This document shows positions 1 through 9,101 of a stretch of 64,000 nucleotides of DNA, piece by piece. The notes below the pieces were generated by a model. That model saw only the letters and a program-made list of their open reading frames with translations, searched no databases and had not been told where the DNA came from. Position 1 is the stretch's first letter. Each line of letters opens with the position of its first letter. The DNA is taken from positions 2,294,001-2,358,000 of the forward strand of contig OZ000552.1 in the NCBI GenBank assembly GCA_963923955.1, read 5' to 3'. Position numbers and translations under genes: made by a program. The stretch is from G963923955 sp963923955 (GTDB lineage Bacteria > Pseudomonadota > Gammaproteobacteria > Eutrophobiales > Eutrophobiaceae).

Positions 1-995
1 ACCGGGCAACTCTCATTGGCGCAGGTCTCGACCTGCCCGTGCCCGTTCCAGTCGCCGACAAGCATGCCGGCAAAGCCGAGACGCTCGCGCAAGACACCGG
101 TCAGCAGGCTACTATCGCCGTGTACCTTGCGCCCGTTCCAGCTGGAAAACGAGGCCATGATCGCCTGCACGCCGGCGGCAATGGCGCGCTCATAGACAAT
201 GCCGTGCACGGCGCGCAGGGTGTGCTCATCCATGCGCGCATCGCCCTGGTCGCGCCCGCCCGCCGTGCCGCCATCGCCGATGAAGTGCTTGGCGGTGGCG
301 ATGACCTTATCCGCGCTTAGAAAATCTTCCGTACCAGCCACGCCCTGCAAGCCCGTGATCAGCGCCGGCGCATAGGCCGCGACCAGCGCCGGATCCTCGC
401 TGAAGCCCTCGTAGGTCCGGCCCCAGCGATCATCCTGCGGCACGGTCAGGGTGGGCGCAAAGGTCCAGTCATGGCCGGTCACGCGCAGCTCCTTGGCGGT
501 GGCGGCGGCGATGGCATGCACCAGCGCCGGGTTATTGGCTGCGCCCAGGCCGATGTTGTGTGGGAAGATGGTGCCGCCGAACACATTATTATGGCCATGC
601 ACGGCATCAATGCCCCACATGATGGGAATGGCAACCGCCACGCCGTTGGTGTCCATTGAGGCTTGATAGTAGGCATCGGCGGCCGCCAGCCACTCGTCTG
701 CGGTGGCGTAAGGGCGTTCACCGGGTGCTGAATTGCCGCCGCTCAAGACCGAACCTAAGCGATAACGCCGTACCTCCGCCGGTGTTAGCGAATCACTGTC
801 GGCCTGGATGACCTGCCCGACCTTCTGCTCCAAGGTCATGCGGGCGAGCAGGGCATCTACTCTTGCCTCCAGCACTGGATCCTTCGCAACGGGGGAGCGC
901 ACCGGCGGCCAGAGGGCATCGCCCGCCGCCGGACTTGTCATCAAGACTGCGGCCAGCGACAAGCCGCCAACGGCAAGGACACAGGCCGACCGCAT
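1..995 (-). CDS. GH3 beta-glucosidase / exo-glucanase, C-terminus cut by window edge
   Basis: About 331 codons can be read from ATG at 995 down to the window edge. The N-terminus is a signal peptide (MRSACVLAVGGLSLAAVLM). It is followed by glycoside hydrolase family 3 landmarks: LEQKVGQ, MWGIDAVHGHNN, DDRWGRTYEGFSEDP, KHFIGDGGT and VGDWNGHGQV, whose Asp sits where the GH3 nucleophile lies. The family releases glucose from beta-glucan ends in the periplasm or at the surface. The start lies 13 bp after the stop of the upstream TonB-dependent receptor, so the gene is probably the third in a receptor-receptor-glucosidase operon for glucan or glucoside uptake. Exact substrate specificity cannot be told. 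Confidence 0.88.
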   Translation of the reverse strand, partial: MRSACVLAVGGLSLAAVLMTSPAAGDALWPPVRSPVAKDPVLEARVDALLARMTLEQKVGQVIQADSDSLTPAEVRRYRLGSVLSGGNSAPGERPYATADEWLAAADAYYQASMDTNGVAVAIPIMWGIDAVHGHNNVFGGTIFPHNIGLGAANNPALVHAIAAATAKELRVTGHDWTFAPTLTVPQDDRWGRTYEGFSEDPALVAAYAPALITGLQGVAGTEDFLSADKVIATAKHFIGDGGTAGGRDQGDARMDEHTLRAVHGIVYERAIAAGVQAIMASFSSWNGRKVHGDSSLLTGVLRERLGFAGMLVGDWNGHGQVETCANESCP

Positions 996-1008
996 CACAG
1001 GCCGCCCC

Positions 1009-3990
1009 CTAGAACCTCACTCGAAGGCGCACACCGGCGGTGCGGGGGCGGGCGAAGAAGCGGGTGTTGTCGCGTTGGGTGATGATGATGGCCTGCTCAT
1101 TCTGCACATCGGTGATGTTATTCACATAGCCCTCAAGGCGGAACTTGTCCCCCTGCCCCAGCGTATAGCCGATGCCGGCATCGAAGGTCCAATAGCCACT
1201 TACCCGATCCACCAGACGCATCTTGTCGCCGTCTGACAAGTCGGGGTTATACACGCGGCCATTGAAGATGGTCATGTATTGGGAAGAGCGATAGCCGGCG
1301 GAGAAGATGACATCGAGAGTGCCGCTCTCAAAGGAGAATGCCTTGCTGAGCGAGGCGTTTAGTTGCACTTCGGGCGTGCGCGGCAGGCGGTGGCCTTCTA
1401 TGGAGCGCTCTACCGCGTTGCAGGCCGCGTTTATCGCAAAGCCGGCGTTGGGCAAACAGGGGTTGCCTCCCACATAATTGCCAGCATCAGGCGTACCGTT
1501 CAGCACCCCGTACTGCGCCGAGAATTCAAAACGGCTGTCCTGTACCGTCCGTGAGTTGACGATCTTGGCACCGCCCAGCCACAGCAGGGTGTAATCCACG
1601 TTCCAGCCGGACGGCAGGTAGAGACCGCCATCAAACTGTACGCCATAGATCTCAGCATCTGAGGCATTGAAGGTGAAGGATACGATGTTGTCCCGCGCAT
1701 CGGCCAAGGCTTCGGAAGAATCACCGACAGCCAGACCGGCAAAGTTGATGATCTGTCCGGTGGAGACCAGGTTGGTCACCTGATAGTCATCGTAGTCGTA
1801 GTAAAAGCCGCTGACGTTGAACACCGCGCTGCCCAGCCGGGTGCCCAGATCAAATTCGTTCTTTGAGCCCAGCTCAAACAGGCGCACGCTCTCTTCCTTA
1901 TAAGTGGGCGCGACACCAGTACCGTCAAACACCGCCCGGGCCGGCGGCGGCACCAGGCCGGGCGCAGCCGGCGGCGGGGTTTCTATGGTCGGCACATTAT
2001 CATTAAAGCCGCCGGACTTATGGCCGGTGGCGACCATGCCGTAGAGCAGCCTGGCCTCGCTCACATCGTATTCAACTCGCGCCCGCCAATCCAGAAAGTT
2101 GTTATCCAGCTGCCCGTTTTGCAGGGCGATCACCGCCGGGCTGGGCAAGAACAGATACGAGGCGCGCCCCAGCAAGGCCGGCTCATCGGGAATGTTAAAG
2201 AGCGAACCGGCAGCGGCGGGACACTGCCAGGTGGGCAGGGCGGCGATGATCTCCGCACACGCAGGCCGGGCCGCAGCGGCGGCGCCCGGTGTGCCGTTGC
2301 CGTCAAAGACGGCTGGATCAAGCCCGGCGGTGAAGCCGTTGGGGAATTGCGTATAAAGCCTGTTGGCGAGCGCGACCAATTCCCGGCCGGTGTCCCGTGC
2401 GCCGAAGGAGGCAATCCCGTCCAGATAAAAATCAGCGATCTCCTGGAAGGTGATGTTGCCGTCTGCATCGGTATCAGGATTGATGATGCTGCGGCTTAGG
2501 CCCGAGAACGCAAAGCCCTCGGTGCCTATGCGGGCGCCACCGCCGCCGTGATTATCGGAAAATTGGGCGCCGCCTAAGCCTAAGAAACGCTGGTATCTGG
2601 CATTGACGCCGGTGCGCTTTTTCTTGTCCTTCGTATAGCGCAAGCCGCCGGTGAAACGCAGCGCATCCCGCATGGCCCAGGTGGCATCGGTGTAGAGGGA
2701 GAAACTCTCGCCCTCGGTGCGCTGGTTAAATTCGTTGCCCTTGTAGAAGGTGTTGTTGTCCCCGGTGGAGCCTAAGAAGGTGCGCTGGTCTTCCTTGAAA
2801 TAGAAGCCGCCCAGGTTCCAGCGCAGGGGCAGACCGGCCAGTTCGTCCCCATAAAAACGCAATTCCTGAATGATGGATTCGGATGAGGTAATGGAATGCA
2901 CGCGGCTGAAATCATCGTAATTGACGGAGGCATCGGGATAGTTGGCGGTATCGGCCGCACCGGCCCAGCGATAATCATAGAGCAAGTCACGATAAGAACC
3001 GATGTACTCGACGCTGAACCCATCGGCCTCATAATCTAGTTGGCCCTTGAAGCCGTAATGCCGGGTGTCCTCCTGCGGCGTGATCGGCCGTACCAAGACC
3101 TCTCTGGGGTCGTTCACGGCGGCAGGCTCAATGCCATCGCCCAGCAGCGCCGCATAGTTGGTGCCGGTGTAGCCGCTGCCGTCTTGTCTTAGATCATCAT
3201 AGCTCAGGGTCAGCGCCAGCCGCTCGCTGGGCTTGATCAGATAACTGACACGCAGACCGAGATCCTTGACTTTTTCTGCCACCCCCACGCCTTCAGAGGC
3301 AGAGGTAGGAAAGGACAGGCCCAGCGAGGCGCTCAAGGGGTTGGCATTTTTATAGTAACTGTCATGGCGTAAGATAAAACCGGCCACCCGAATGGCGGAG
3401 TTCTCGCTCACCGGCACATTGCCCATGCCCTCAAAACGCCATTCCCCATACTGTGCGCCCAAGGTCGCCTCCAGCATAAAATCCCTGATGCCAAGCCCAG
3501 GCGCCCAGGGAATGATGTTGATCGAACCTGATGTGGCATTGCGCCCGCGCAAGGTGCCCTGTGGGCCTATGTTGACCTCCACGCGCTGGATATCGAAGAA
3601 GGCCGCGCCGAAACCGGAGGGGCGCGGCACGTAGACGCCGTTTAGGTGCGTGGCCGCCGCCGGGTCGCCTAGCTCGGTGTTGTTGGTAGAGCCGATGCCG
3701 CGAATGAAGACCTCAATATTACCGGCGTTATTGGCGATGGACAGGCCGGGGATATTGCCGTCCAGGTCGTTGATATTCTGCAGACCCAGCATCTTCAACT
3801 CCTCGCCTTCAATCACCATCGCCGTCCCCGCCAGGTCCTGCAGGCTCTGCTCACGGCGCTCAACAGTAACCACGACCTCCTCAATAGCAGAGTCCGGCGG
3901 CGCTGCATCCTGGGCCTGGGCGGCCGGGATTAGGCCGGCCAGAAGCAGCAGCCGGGCCGCAAGCGTGGCCTTCGCCTTCGCCGACAGCAT
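1009..3990 (-). CDS. TonB-dependent outer-membrane receptor
   Basis: This 993-residue protein has a signal peptide ending AQA-Q at about residue 26 and a TonB-box-like acidic/valine stretch (IEEVVVTVERREQSLQD). A plug domain follows (VFIRGIGSTNN, VEVNIGPQGTLRGRNATSG), then a long beta-barrel ending in an aromatic residue (RLRVRF). The family takes up siderophores, vitamins or oligosaccharides using TonB energy. It begins 2 bp after the stop of a second, paralogous receptor and precedes a GH3 glucosidase, which suggests a carbohydrate rather than iron ligand (inference). An insertion of about 130 residues with D/N-rich DTDADGNITF resembles an EF-hand-like calcium loop. No defect is seen. Confidence 0.9.
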   Translation of the reverse strand: MLSAKAKATLAARLLLLAGLIPAAQAQDAAPPDSAIEEVVVTVERREQSLQDLAGTAMVIEGEELKMLGLQNINDLDGNIPGLSIANNAGNIEVFIRGIGSTNNTELGDPAAATHLNGVYVPRPSGFGAAFFDIQRVEVNIGPQGTLRGRNATSGSINIIPWAPGLGIRDFMLEATLGAQYGEWRFEGMGNVPVSENSAIRVAGFILRHDSYYKNANPLSASLGLSFPTSASEGVGVAEKVKDLGLRVSYLIKPSERLALTLSYDDLRQDGSGYTGTNYAALLGDGIEPAAVNDPREVLVRPITPQEDTRHYGFKGQLDYEADGFSVEYIGSYRDLLYDYRWAGAADTANYPDASVNYDDFSRVHSITSSESIIQELRFYGDELAGLPLRWNLGGFYFKEDQRTFLGSTGDNNTFYKGNEFNQRTEGESFSLYTDATWAMRDALRFTGGLRYTKDKKKRTGVNARYQRFLGLGGAQFSDNHGGGGARIGTEGFAFSGLSRSIINPDTDADGNITFQEIADFYLDGIASFGARDTGRELVALANRLYTQFPNGFTAGLDPAVFDGNGTPGAAAAARPACAEIIAALPTWQCPAAAGSLFNIPDEPALLGRASYLFLPSPAVIALQNGQLDNNFLDWRARVEYDVSEARLLYGMVATGHKSGGFNDNVPTIETPPPAAPGLVPPPARAVFDGTGVAPTYKEESVRLFELGSKNEFDLGTRLGSAVFNVSGFYYDYDDYQVTNLVSTGQIINFAGLAVGDSSEALADARDNIVSFTFNASDAEIYGVQFDGGLYLPSGWNVDYTLLWLGGAKIVNSRTVQDSRFEFSAQYGVLNGTPDAGNYVGGNPCLPNAGFAINAACNAVERSIEGHRLPRTPEVQLNASLSKAFSFESGTLDVIFSAGYRSSQYMTIFNGRVYNPDLSDGDKMRLVDRVSGYWTFDAGIGYTLGQGDKFRLEGYVNNITDVQNEQAIIITQRDNTRFFARPRTAGVRLRVRF

Positions 3991-3992
3991 GG

Positions 3993-6629
3993 CTATATAT
4001 CCACCCGCAGGCGCAGGCCGAAGGTGCGCGGCAGGTTCAAAAAGCGCAGGTTCGCGGCATTGCCAACCAGGACTTTCTGGCTTGCCACTGTATCCAGCAG
4101 GTTGGTAGCGTAGAACTCCGCCTGCCAGCGATCATAGCGGTAACGCGCATTTAGATTGAGCGTCCAGAAACCTTTCTGTTGCTGCTCAAAACCGCAGGTG
4201 ATGGCATCGTTGGAGCCACAGATTGTGGAGCCTTCAGGGCGCACAATGTCATCCTCGTTGAATACGCTTAAGTGATAGGAAGAGCGGTAATTGGCCAGCA
4301 GCTGCCAGTCAAGCTGACCGTTGAACAGCGACAACTCTTGCTGCAACCTGAACACCAGGTTGATCTTGGAGGTCAAGGGTAGCTTATTGCCCTTCAGATC
4401 GATATTGGCTGCGCTCGGGTCGGCACTGAAATCCTGGCCGCGCACATCAGCAAGACTGCCGCTCTTGATCTGGGCATCGAGAAACAGCAGATTACCCGCG
4501 AAGTTAAAGTCAGCGGGCAGGTCAAAGGCGGTCTCCACTTCCACGCCCAGAATTTCCGAATTCGCCACATTCTGATTCAGCAGGGAGAAACCGGCATCAG
4601 CGCCAAATTGTGCCGTTGACTGCAAGGACTGAAACACCTGATCGGAGTAGTCATAGAAAAAGGCGCTGGCATTGAGCAGCACCGGTTTGCCGCCGAGGTC
4701 GACGATGTTCTTGCTGCCAATCTCATAGGCAAGCACTTCTTCGGGGCTGAAAGTCGGTGCCAACCCCACATCGAGATTGTCGTTGAAACCTCCGGCCTTG
4801 GTGCCGGTGGAGACTATGGCATAGAGCAGCTTATCATCGGCCAGGTCGTATTCAAAGCCAATGCGCCAATCCATATAATCCGCGCTGGCATCGCCCACCT
4901 GCTGGCTCGGGCCGCTGACCTGGAAAAAACTGTGCTGGCCGTTGGCCGGACAAGCTTGGCTGCCATCGCCGTTGGTATCGTAGCGATCCACGCAGGTGCC
5001 GTTCGGGCGGCTGCCATCCACCACGCCGGCGAGCTGTTCAACCACGGTATCGCGGGCGCCGAAGCTCACTGCCCCGTCGATCAGGAACTGCGAAGCAGCC
5101 GCATTGCCGTCCGGTGCTTCGAAGGTCGGGCGGCTTTGGAAGGCCGGCACAAAGCCCTCAGTGCCCAAGCGGGTGGAAAAACAGCAACCGAAGCCATCGC
5201 TGCCCAGGCCCAGCGTCCAGTTCCCGCCGATGCCGCGCCGTGATTTTTCCTCATCGGTATAGCGCACGCCGCCTCTTAGGCGCATCTTGTCGCTCAGATC
5301 AAAAATGGCATCTAAATAACCGGCCTTGGACTCGGCCTCCACCACCGGCATGGTAAATTCAGTCCCTGAGTAAAACACGCCACGATCATTCAACGAGAAA
5401 AAGCCGACATTCTGATCTTCCTGGTAGTAGAAAAAGCCCGCCGTCCAGTTCAGCCGCGCATCGTCCGCCGAAGAATACAGCCGCAGCTCATGCACATTGG
5501 ACTCAGAAGCATGCTGCCAATACACAGTGGAAAAACTGTCATAGTTCACTGCGCCGGCCGAGGTGTCGCGTCCCGGCCAGGTGACCTGATCATTCGAGGC
5601 GTTGGTCTGGTTGAAATCCATCTCCCGATAGCTGCCGATGTACTCCACCGCCAGCGGCCCGAAATCATAAATCACGGTGCCGGTAATGCCCCATAGCTCG
5701 TTATCCAGCTTGCCCTGGGTGCCGCGATACACCACATTGCGCGGGTTGACATCCTCAAAGGTGAAGCCTTCATTAAAGGCATCAAAGAGCTGTGCGCCGG
5801 GGTAACCCGTCCCGCCTTCCTGAACATAGTCCAGCACGGTGTAGATCGACAGGCGCTCGTTCGGTTCAAACAGCACCGAGACACGCCCGGCCAGCTCATC
5901 TTCCACCCCAGCGGCATCCAAAGTCTGATTGCCGACATTGTTGAAGTAGGAATCGTGGTTTTCGGAAAATCCGGCCAGGCGCAGCGCCACGGTATCGCCA
6001 AGCGGCACATTCAGGGCGCCCTGGTAGGAGCGATAGGACTTGGTGCCGAAGTCGGCCTGGGCGTAGCCCTCCACCTCGCCCAGCCGCGGCCGCCGAGTGA
6101 TGATATTGACGCTGCCACCGACGGCGTTGCGACCACGCACCGTGCCTTGCGGCCCCTTGTTGATCTCGACCCGTTCAATATCGTAAAACTGGCTGCCGAG
6201 CGCCCGCGCACGCGGGATATAGACGCCGTTGATATAAGGCGAGATGGCCGGATCGCCCAGCTCGGTGTTGTTGGCCGAGCCAACGCCGCGCAGAAAGATC
6301 TCCAGATTGCCCTCTTGATTGGCGATGTTCAAGCCCGGCACGGCAAAGGACAAGTTCCGAAACTCCGAGCCAATACCATCGCGCAGCAGGTCTTCCTGCG
6401 AGATAGCCTGGGCCGCACCGGCATAGTCCTGCAAGGATTGCTCGCGCCGGTCCACGGTGACCGTAATCTCTTCAAGATAGGTCGGCTCTGATGGCGCCGC
6501 ATCCTGCGCCTGCGCGGCGGACATTGCGCAGAGCGCGGCCAGCAGCAGCCCGGTCGGTAATGGTAGGTTTTTTGTTAGGCAAGTGTGTTTATGTATGTAT
6601 GTATGTATGTATGTATGTATGTGGTTCAT
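3993..6629 (-). CDS. TonB-dependent receptor with ACAT repeat after the start codon (candidate phase-variable)
   Basis: This 878-residue receptor is paralogous to its downstream neighbour: TonB box YLEEITVTVDRREQSLQD, plug with IFLRGVGSANN and VEINKGPQGTVRGRNAVGG, terminal barrel strand RLRVDI. The only good start is ATG 6629, four bases after a strong AAGGAGG site. The next codons are an ACAT tetranucleotide array read as repeating I-H-T-Y, followed by a normal signal peptide with AQA-Q cleavage near residue 41. The array is therefore translated as an unusual n-region. Gain of one unit gives a TAA at once, and loss of one gives a TAA six codons later, so reading frame depends on repeat number. 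As sequenced, the gene is ON. Confidence 0.9.
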   Translation of the reverse strand: MNHIHTYIHTYIHKHTCLTKNLPLPTGLLLAALCAMSAAQAQDAAPSEPTYLEEITVTVDRREQSLQDYAGAAQAISQEDLLRDGIGSEFRNLSFAVPGLNIANQEGNLEIFLRGVGSANNTELGDPAISPYINGVYIPRARALGSQFYDIERVEINKGPQGTVRGRNAVGGSVNIITRRPRLGEVEGYAQADFGTKSYRSYQGALNVPLGDTVALRLAGFSENHDSYFNNVGNQTLDAAGVEDELAGRVSVLFEPNERLSIYTVLDYVQEGGTGYPGAQLFDAFNEGFTFEDVNPRNVVYRGTQGKLDNELWGITGTVIYDFGPLAVEYIGSYREMDFNQTNASNDQVTWPGRDTSAGAVNYDSFSTVYWQHASESNVHELRLYSSADDARLNWTAGFFYYQEDQNVGFFSLNDRGVFYSGTEFTMPVVEAESKAGYLDAIFDLSDKMRLRGGVRYTDEEKSRRGIGGNWTLGLGSDGFGCCFSTRLGTEGFVPAFQSRPTFEAPDGNAAASQFLIDGAVSFGARDTVVEQLAGVVDGSRPNGTCVDRYDTNGDGSQACPANGQHSFFQVSGPSQQVGDASADYMDWRIGFEYDLADDKLLYAIVSTGTKAGGFNDNLDVGLAPTFSPEEVLAYEIGSKNIVDLGGKPVLLNASAFFYDYSDQVFQSLQSTAQFGADAGFSLLNQNVANSEILGVEVETAFDLPADFNFAGNLLFLDAQIKSGSLADVRGQDFSADPSAANIDLKGNKLPLTSKINLVFRLQQELSLFNGQLDWQLLANYRSSYHLSVFNEDDIVRPEGSTICGSNDAITCGFEQQQKGFWTLNLNARYRYDRWQAEFYATNLLDTVASQKVLVGNAANLRFLNLPRTFGLRLRVDI
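6590..6622 (-). repeat. ACAT tetranucleotide repeat, 8 copies
   Basis: Eight perfect units (TATG on the plus strand, ACAT on the coding strand) plus one base lie within the first 14 codons of the receptor gene. A tetramer is not a multiple of three, so each slippage event changes the frame. This arrangement is typical of simple-sequence contingency loci. Confidence 0.93.
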
Positions 6630-6669
6630 AGCCCCTCCTTAAATAGTAACAGTGCGCTGTGGCGGTTTA

Positions 6670-6695
6670 AGAAAAATTGCAGGCACAATTTTTCT
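6670..6695. promoter_or_regulatory. Perfect inverted repeat at the predicted transcript start
   Basis: Two 10-bp arms (AGAAAAATTG and its complement) flank a 6-bp loop, CAGGCA. The repeat covers about the first 25 nt of the predicted receptor transcript. It could be a repressor operator or a 5' mRNA hairpin; the sequence alone does not distinguish these. Confidence 0.45.
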
Positions 6696-6703
6696 GTTCT
6701 AGT

Positions 6704-6732
6704 ATTAAAGCCTAAAATGACAGCGTTGTCAA
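6704..6732 (-). promoter_or_regulatory. Predicted sigma-70 promoter of the receptor operon
   Basis: Reading the minus strand, a consensus -35 TTGACA (6732-6727) is followed after 17 bp by TTTAAT (6709-6704), five of six matching the -10 consensus. The predicted start near 6697 leaves a leader of about 68 nt before the ATG at 6629. Confidence 0.6.
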
Positions 6733-7202
6733 TTTTAATATTCGCTTCTTATGCATGCAATCGGCGCTAAAAGTCGGGAATAGTCGGCTGCCGCCCTTGA
6801 AAAGGCCAGGGGTGCGGCACCGGCTCGTCCCAAGAGCGGGGTGGCGGCGGGGTGGCGGTGTGGCGATGGCCTATCAAGCCCGGAGTCCAAGTGCTCAGGG
6901 ACTTTGTCGGCGGCGGGTTTTGACTCCCCGGCGGCGAAGGTGGGCTGGCCGTAGTTGGTATAGCGCGTCCGTCGGTGGCCGAAATGGCCGCTATCTGTGC
7001 TAGTCAAGCACGAGAAAAGCCCGGCAAGTGAGCGTCATTCCCCGTGTCAGGCTCTGGCCTGACCAGGAATGGCGGAGAAGGTGGCATTACCGAGTATGAT
7101 CTATTCCTCATCCACCGACCATGACTCGTCATTCCCGCGAACGCGGAAATCCACTTGGTTACTAGCAAGGCACTAAGAGGATTCTTAGGTCAAGCCAGGT
7201 AT
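6733..7202. other. Gene-poor intergenic stretch with a dRS3/REP-like motif
   Basis: No convincing gene is seen in these roughly 470 bases; short open frames lack ribosome sites and recognisable features. At 7131-7150 there is ATTCCCGCGAACGCGGAAAT, a palindromic 20-mer close to the ATTCCC-N8-GGGAAT pattern of neisserial dRS3 repeats and similar hairpins in other proteobacteria. A second related stretch begins near 7036 (TCATTCCCCGTG). Confidence 0.4.
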
Positions 7203-9101
7203 TCAAAAATACGCTCTTTCTCTTAAGTAAGATACCACTTGCTCGGCGGCGTCTTCTGCTGCGATGCTGGTTGTATCGATGTGAATTTCCGCCGCCTCCG
7301 GTGCTTCGTAGGGGCTGTCGATGCCGGTGAAGTTTTTTAGCTCGCCGCTGCGCGCCTTTTTGTACAGCCCCTTTCTGTCGCGCTGCTCGGCGATGTTCAA
7401 CGGCGTATCAACAAAGACCTCGATAAACTCGCCTTGCTCTACCAGAGCGCGGGCCATGCGCCGCTCGGAGCGAAACGGCGAGATAAAGGACACGATGACG
7501 ATCAGGCCGGAGTTGAGCATCAGTTTTGCTACCTCGGCCACGCGGCGAATATTCTCGACACGATCCGCAGCGGTAAAACCGAGATCGTGGTTTAGTCCAT
7601 GTCGCACGTTGTCCCCGTCCAGCAAGCTCGTATGTCTGCCTAATGAATGTAATTTCTGTTCCACCCTGTTGGCAATGGTCGATTTGCCGGCGCCGGAGAG
7701 GCCGCTAAACCAGAGGATGGCCGGCTTTTGTCCTTTCATGCTCGCGCGGGCTGCCTTGTCAACGCTGGTGGCCTGCCAGTGAATGTTGGCGGCACGGCGC
7801 AGGGCAAAGTTTATCAGTCCCATGCCGACGGTGTTGTTGGTTATCCGGTCGATCAGGATGAAACAACCGGTTGCGCGATTCTCTTCATAAGGGTCAAAAG
7901 GAACCTGACGATCCAGGGCGATGTTGCACACCCCTATCTCGTTCAGCGCCAGGGTATCGGCGGCAAGCTCCTGCATGGTGTTGACATTGAGCTTATAACG
8001 CGGTTTGGCAATATCCACGCCGACCGTTCGCGCCGGCAGCTTCATCAGATAAGAGCGCCCGGGCAGCATCGGCGCATCGGCCATCCACAACAGCCGCACC
8101 TGAAACTGATCGGCCAGACCGGCGGGCGCCTTTGCCGCCACAATCATATCGCCGCGCGAGACATCGATCGCATCGGCTAAGGTCAAGGTAACGGATTGTC
8201 CGGCCACTGCCTGCTCCATATCGCCATCATAGCTGACCACCCGTTCAACCCGGCTGGTCTTGGCCGACGGCAAGACCTTGATCTCATCGCCGGGCCGGAC
8301 TATGCCTGCTGCGATCTGCCCGGAGAAGCCGCGAAAGTCCGGATCCGGCCGGTTGACCCACTGCACCGGCATGCGCAGCGGCTTATCCTGTGTATCGGCC
8401 TCGATGTCAGTGCTCTCCAGGTGTTGCATCAGGGTCGGGCCTTGATACCATTCCATCGCCTTGCTCGCTGCAATAATATTGTCACCCTTTAAGGCCGAGA
8501 CCGGGATGCTGGTGATGTCCTCCAAGCCGATAGAGCCGGCGAAGGTGCGATATTCCTGATCGATGGCATTGAACACGTCTTCAGAATAATCCATCAGATC
8601 CATTTTATTGATAGCGAGCACAATGTGTTTCACGCCCAGCATGGCCACGATAAAGCTATGCCGCCGGGTCTGGGTCAGCATGCCCTTGCGCGCATCGATC
8701 ATCATCACCGCAAGCTCGGCCGTTGAGGCGCCGGTCGCCATATTGCGGGTATATTGCTCATGCCCAGGCGTATCGGCAACGATAAACTTGCGCCGCTCGG
8801 TGGAGAAAAAGCGGTAGGCGACATCAATGGTAATGCCCTGCTCGCGCTCGGCAGCAAGGCCATCAACCAACAGGGCCAGATCAATATCGCCGCCTTGGGT
8901 ACCCAGCCTTTTTGAGTCCGCCTGCAAGGCAGTGAAATGATCTTCAAAGATCATCTTCGATTCATATAACAAGCGCCCGATCAGGGTGGACTTGCCGTCA
9001 TCCACCGAGCCGCAGGTGATAAAGCGCAGCATGCCCTTGTATTCCTGCTCTTTCAGGTAGGCATCAATATCTTCAGCGATAAGCGCAGATTGGTGTGCCA
9101 T
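7203..9101 (-). CDS. cysNC: Bifunctional sulfate adenylyltransferase subunit 1 / APS kinase
   Basis: This 632-residue fusion has two parts. The N-terminal half is an EF-Tu-like GTPase: P-loop GSVDDGKST at 31-39, DTPGHEQY near 110, NKMDL near 165. It drives CysD to make adenylyl sulfate from ATP and sulfate. The C-terminal 174 residues are an APS kinase: P-loop GLSGAGKST at 467-475, DGDNVRHGLN, then FISPFRSER. It phosphorylates APS to PAPS. The start codon overlaps the cysD stop by one base (TGATG), indicating translational coupling. PAPS can feed assimilation or sulfation; a sulfotransferase gene lies at 49.7 kb in this window. Confidence 0.97.
   Translation of the reverse strand: MAHQSALIAEDIDAYLKEQEYKGMLRFITCGSVDDGKSTLIGRLLYESKMIFEDHFTALQADSKRLGTQGGDIDLALLVDGLAAEREQGITIDVAYRFFSTERRKFIVADTPGHEQYTRNMATGASTAELAVMMIDARKGMLTQTRRHSFIVAMLGVKHIVLAINKMDLMDYSEDVFNAIDQEYRTFAGSIGLEDITSIPVSALKGDNIIAASKAMEWYQGPTLMQHLESTDIEADTQDKPLRMPVQWVNRPDPDFRGFSGQIAAGIVRPGDEIKVLPSAKTSRVERVVSYDGDMEQAVAGQSVTLTLADAIDVSRGDMIVAAKAPAGLADQFQVRLLWMADAPMLPGRSYLMKLPARTVGVDIAKPRYKLNVNTMQELAADTLALNEIGVCNIALDRQVPFDPYEENRATGCFILIDRITNNTVGMGLINFALRRAANIHWQATSVDKAARASMKGQKPAILWFSGLSGAGKSTIANRVEQKLHSLGRHTSLLDGDNVRHGLNHDLGFTAADRVENIRRVAEVAKLMLNSGLIVIVSFISPFRSERRMARALVEQGEFIEVFVDTPLNIAEQRDRKGLYKKARSGELKNFTGIDSPYEAPEAAEIHIDTTSIAAEDAAEQVVSYLRERAYF

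Noticed and set aside
6735..7007. Opposed open frames of about 85 codons between the receptor gene and cysNC.
   Set aside because: No ribosome site, no recognisable motif, and both strands are open only because of GC-rich sequence.
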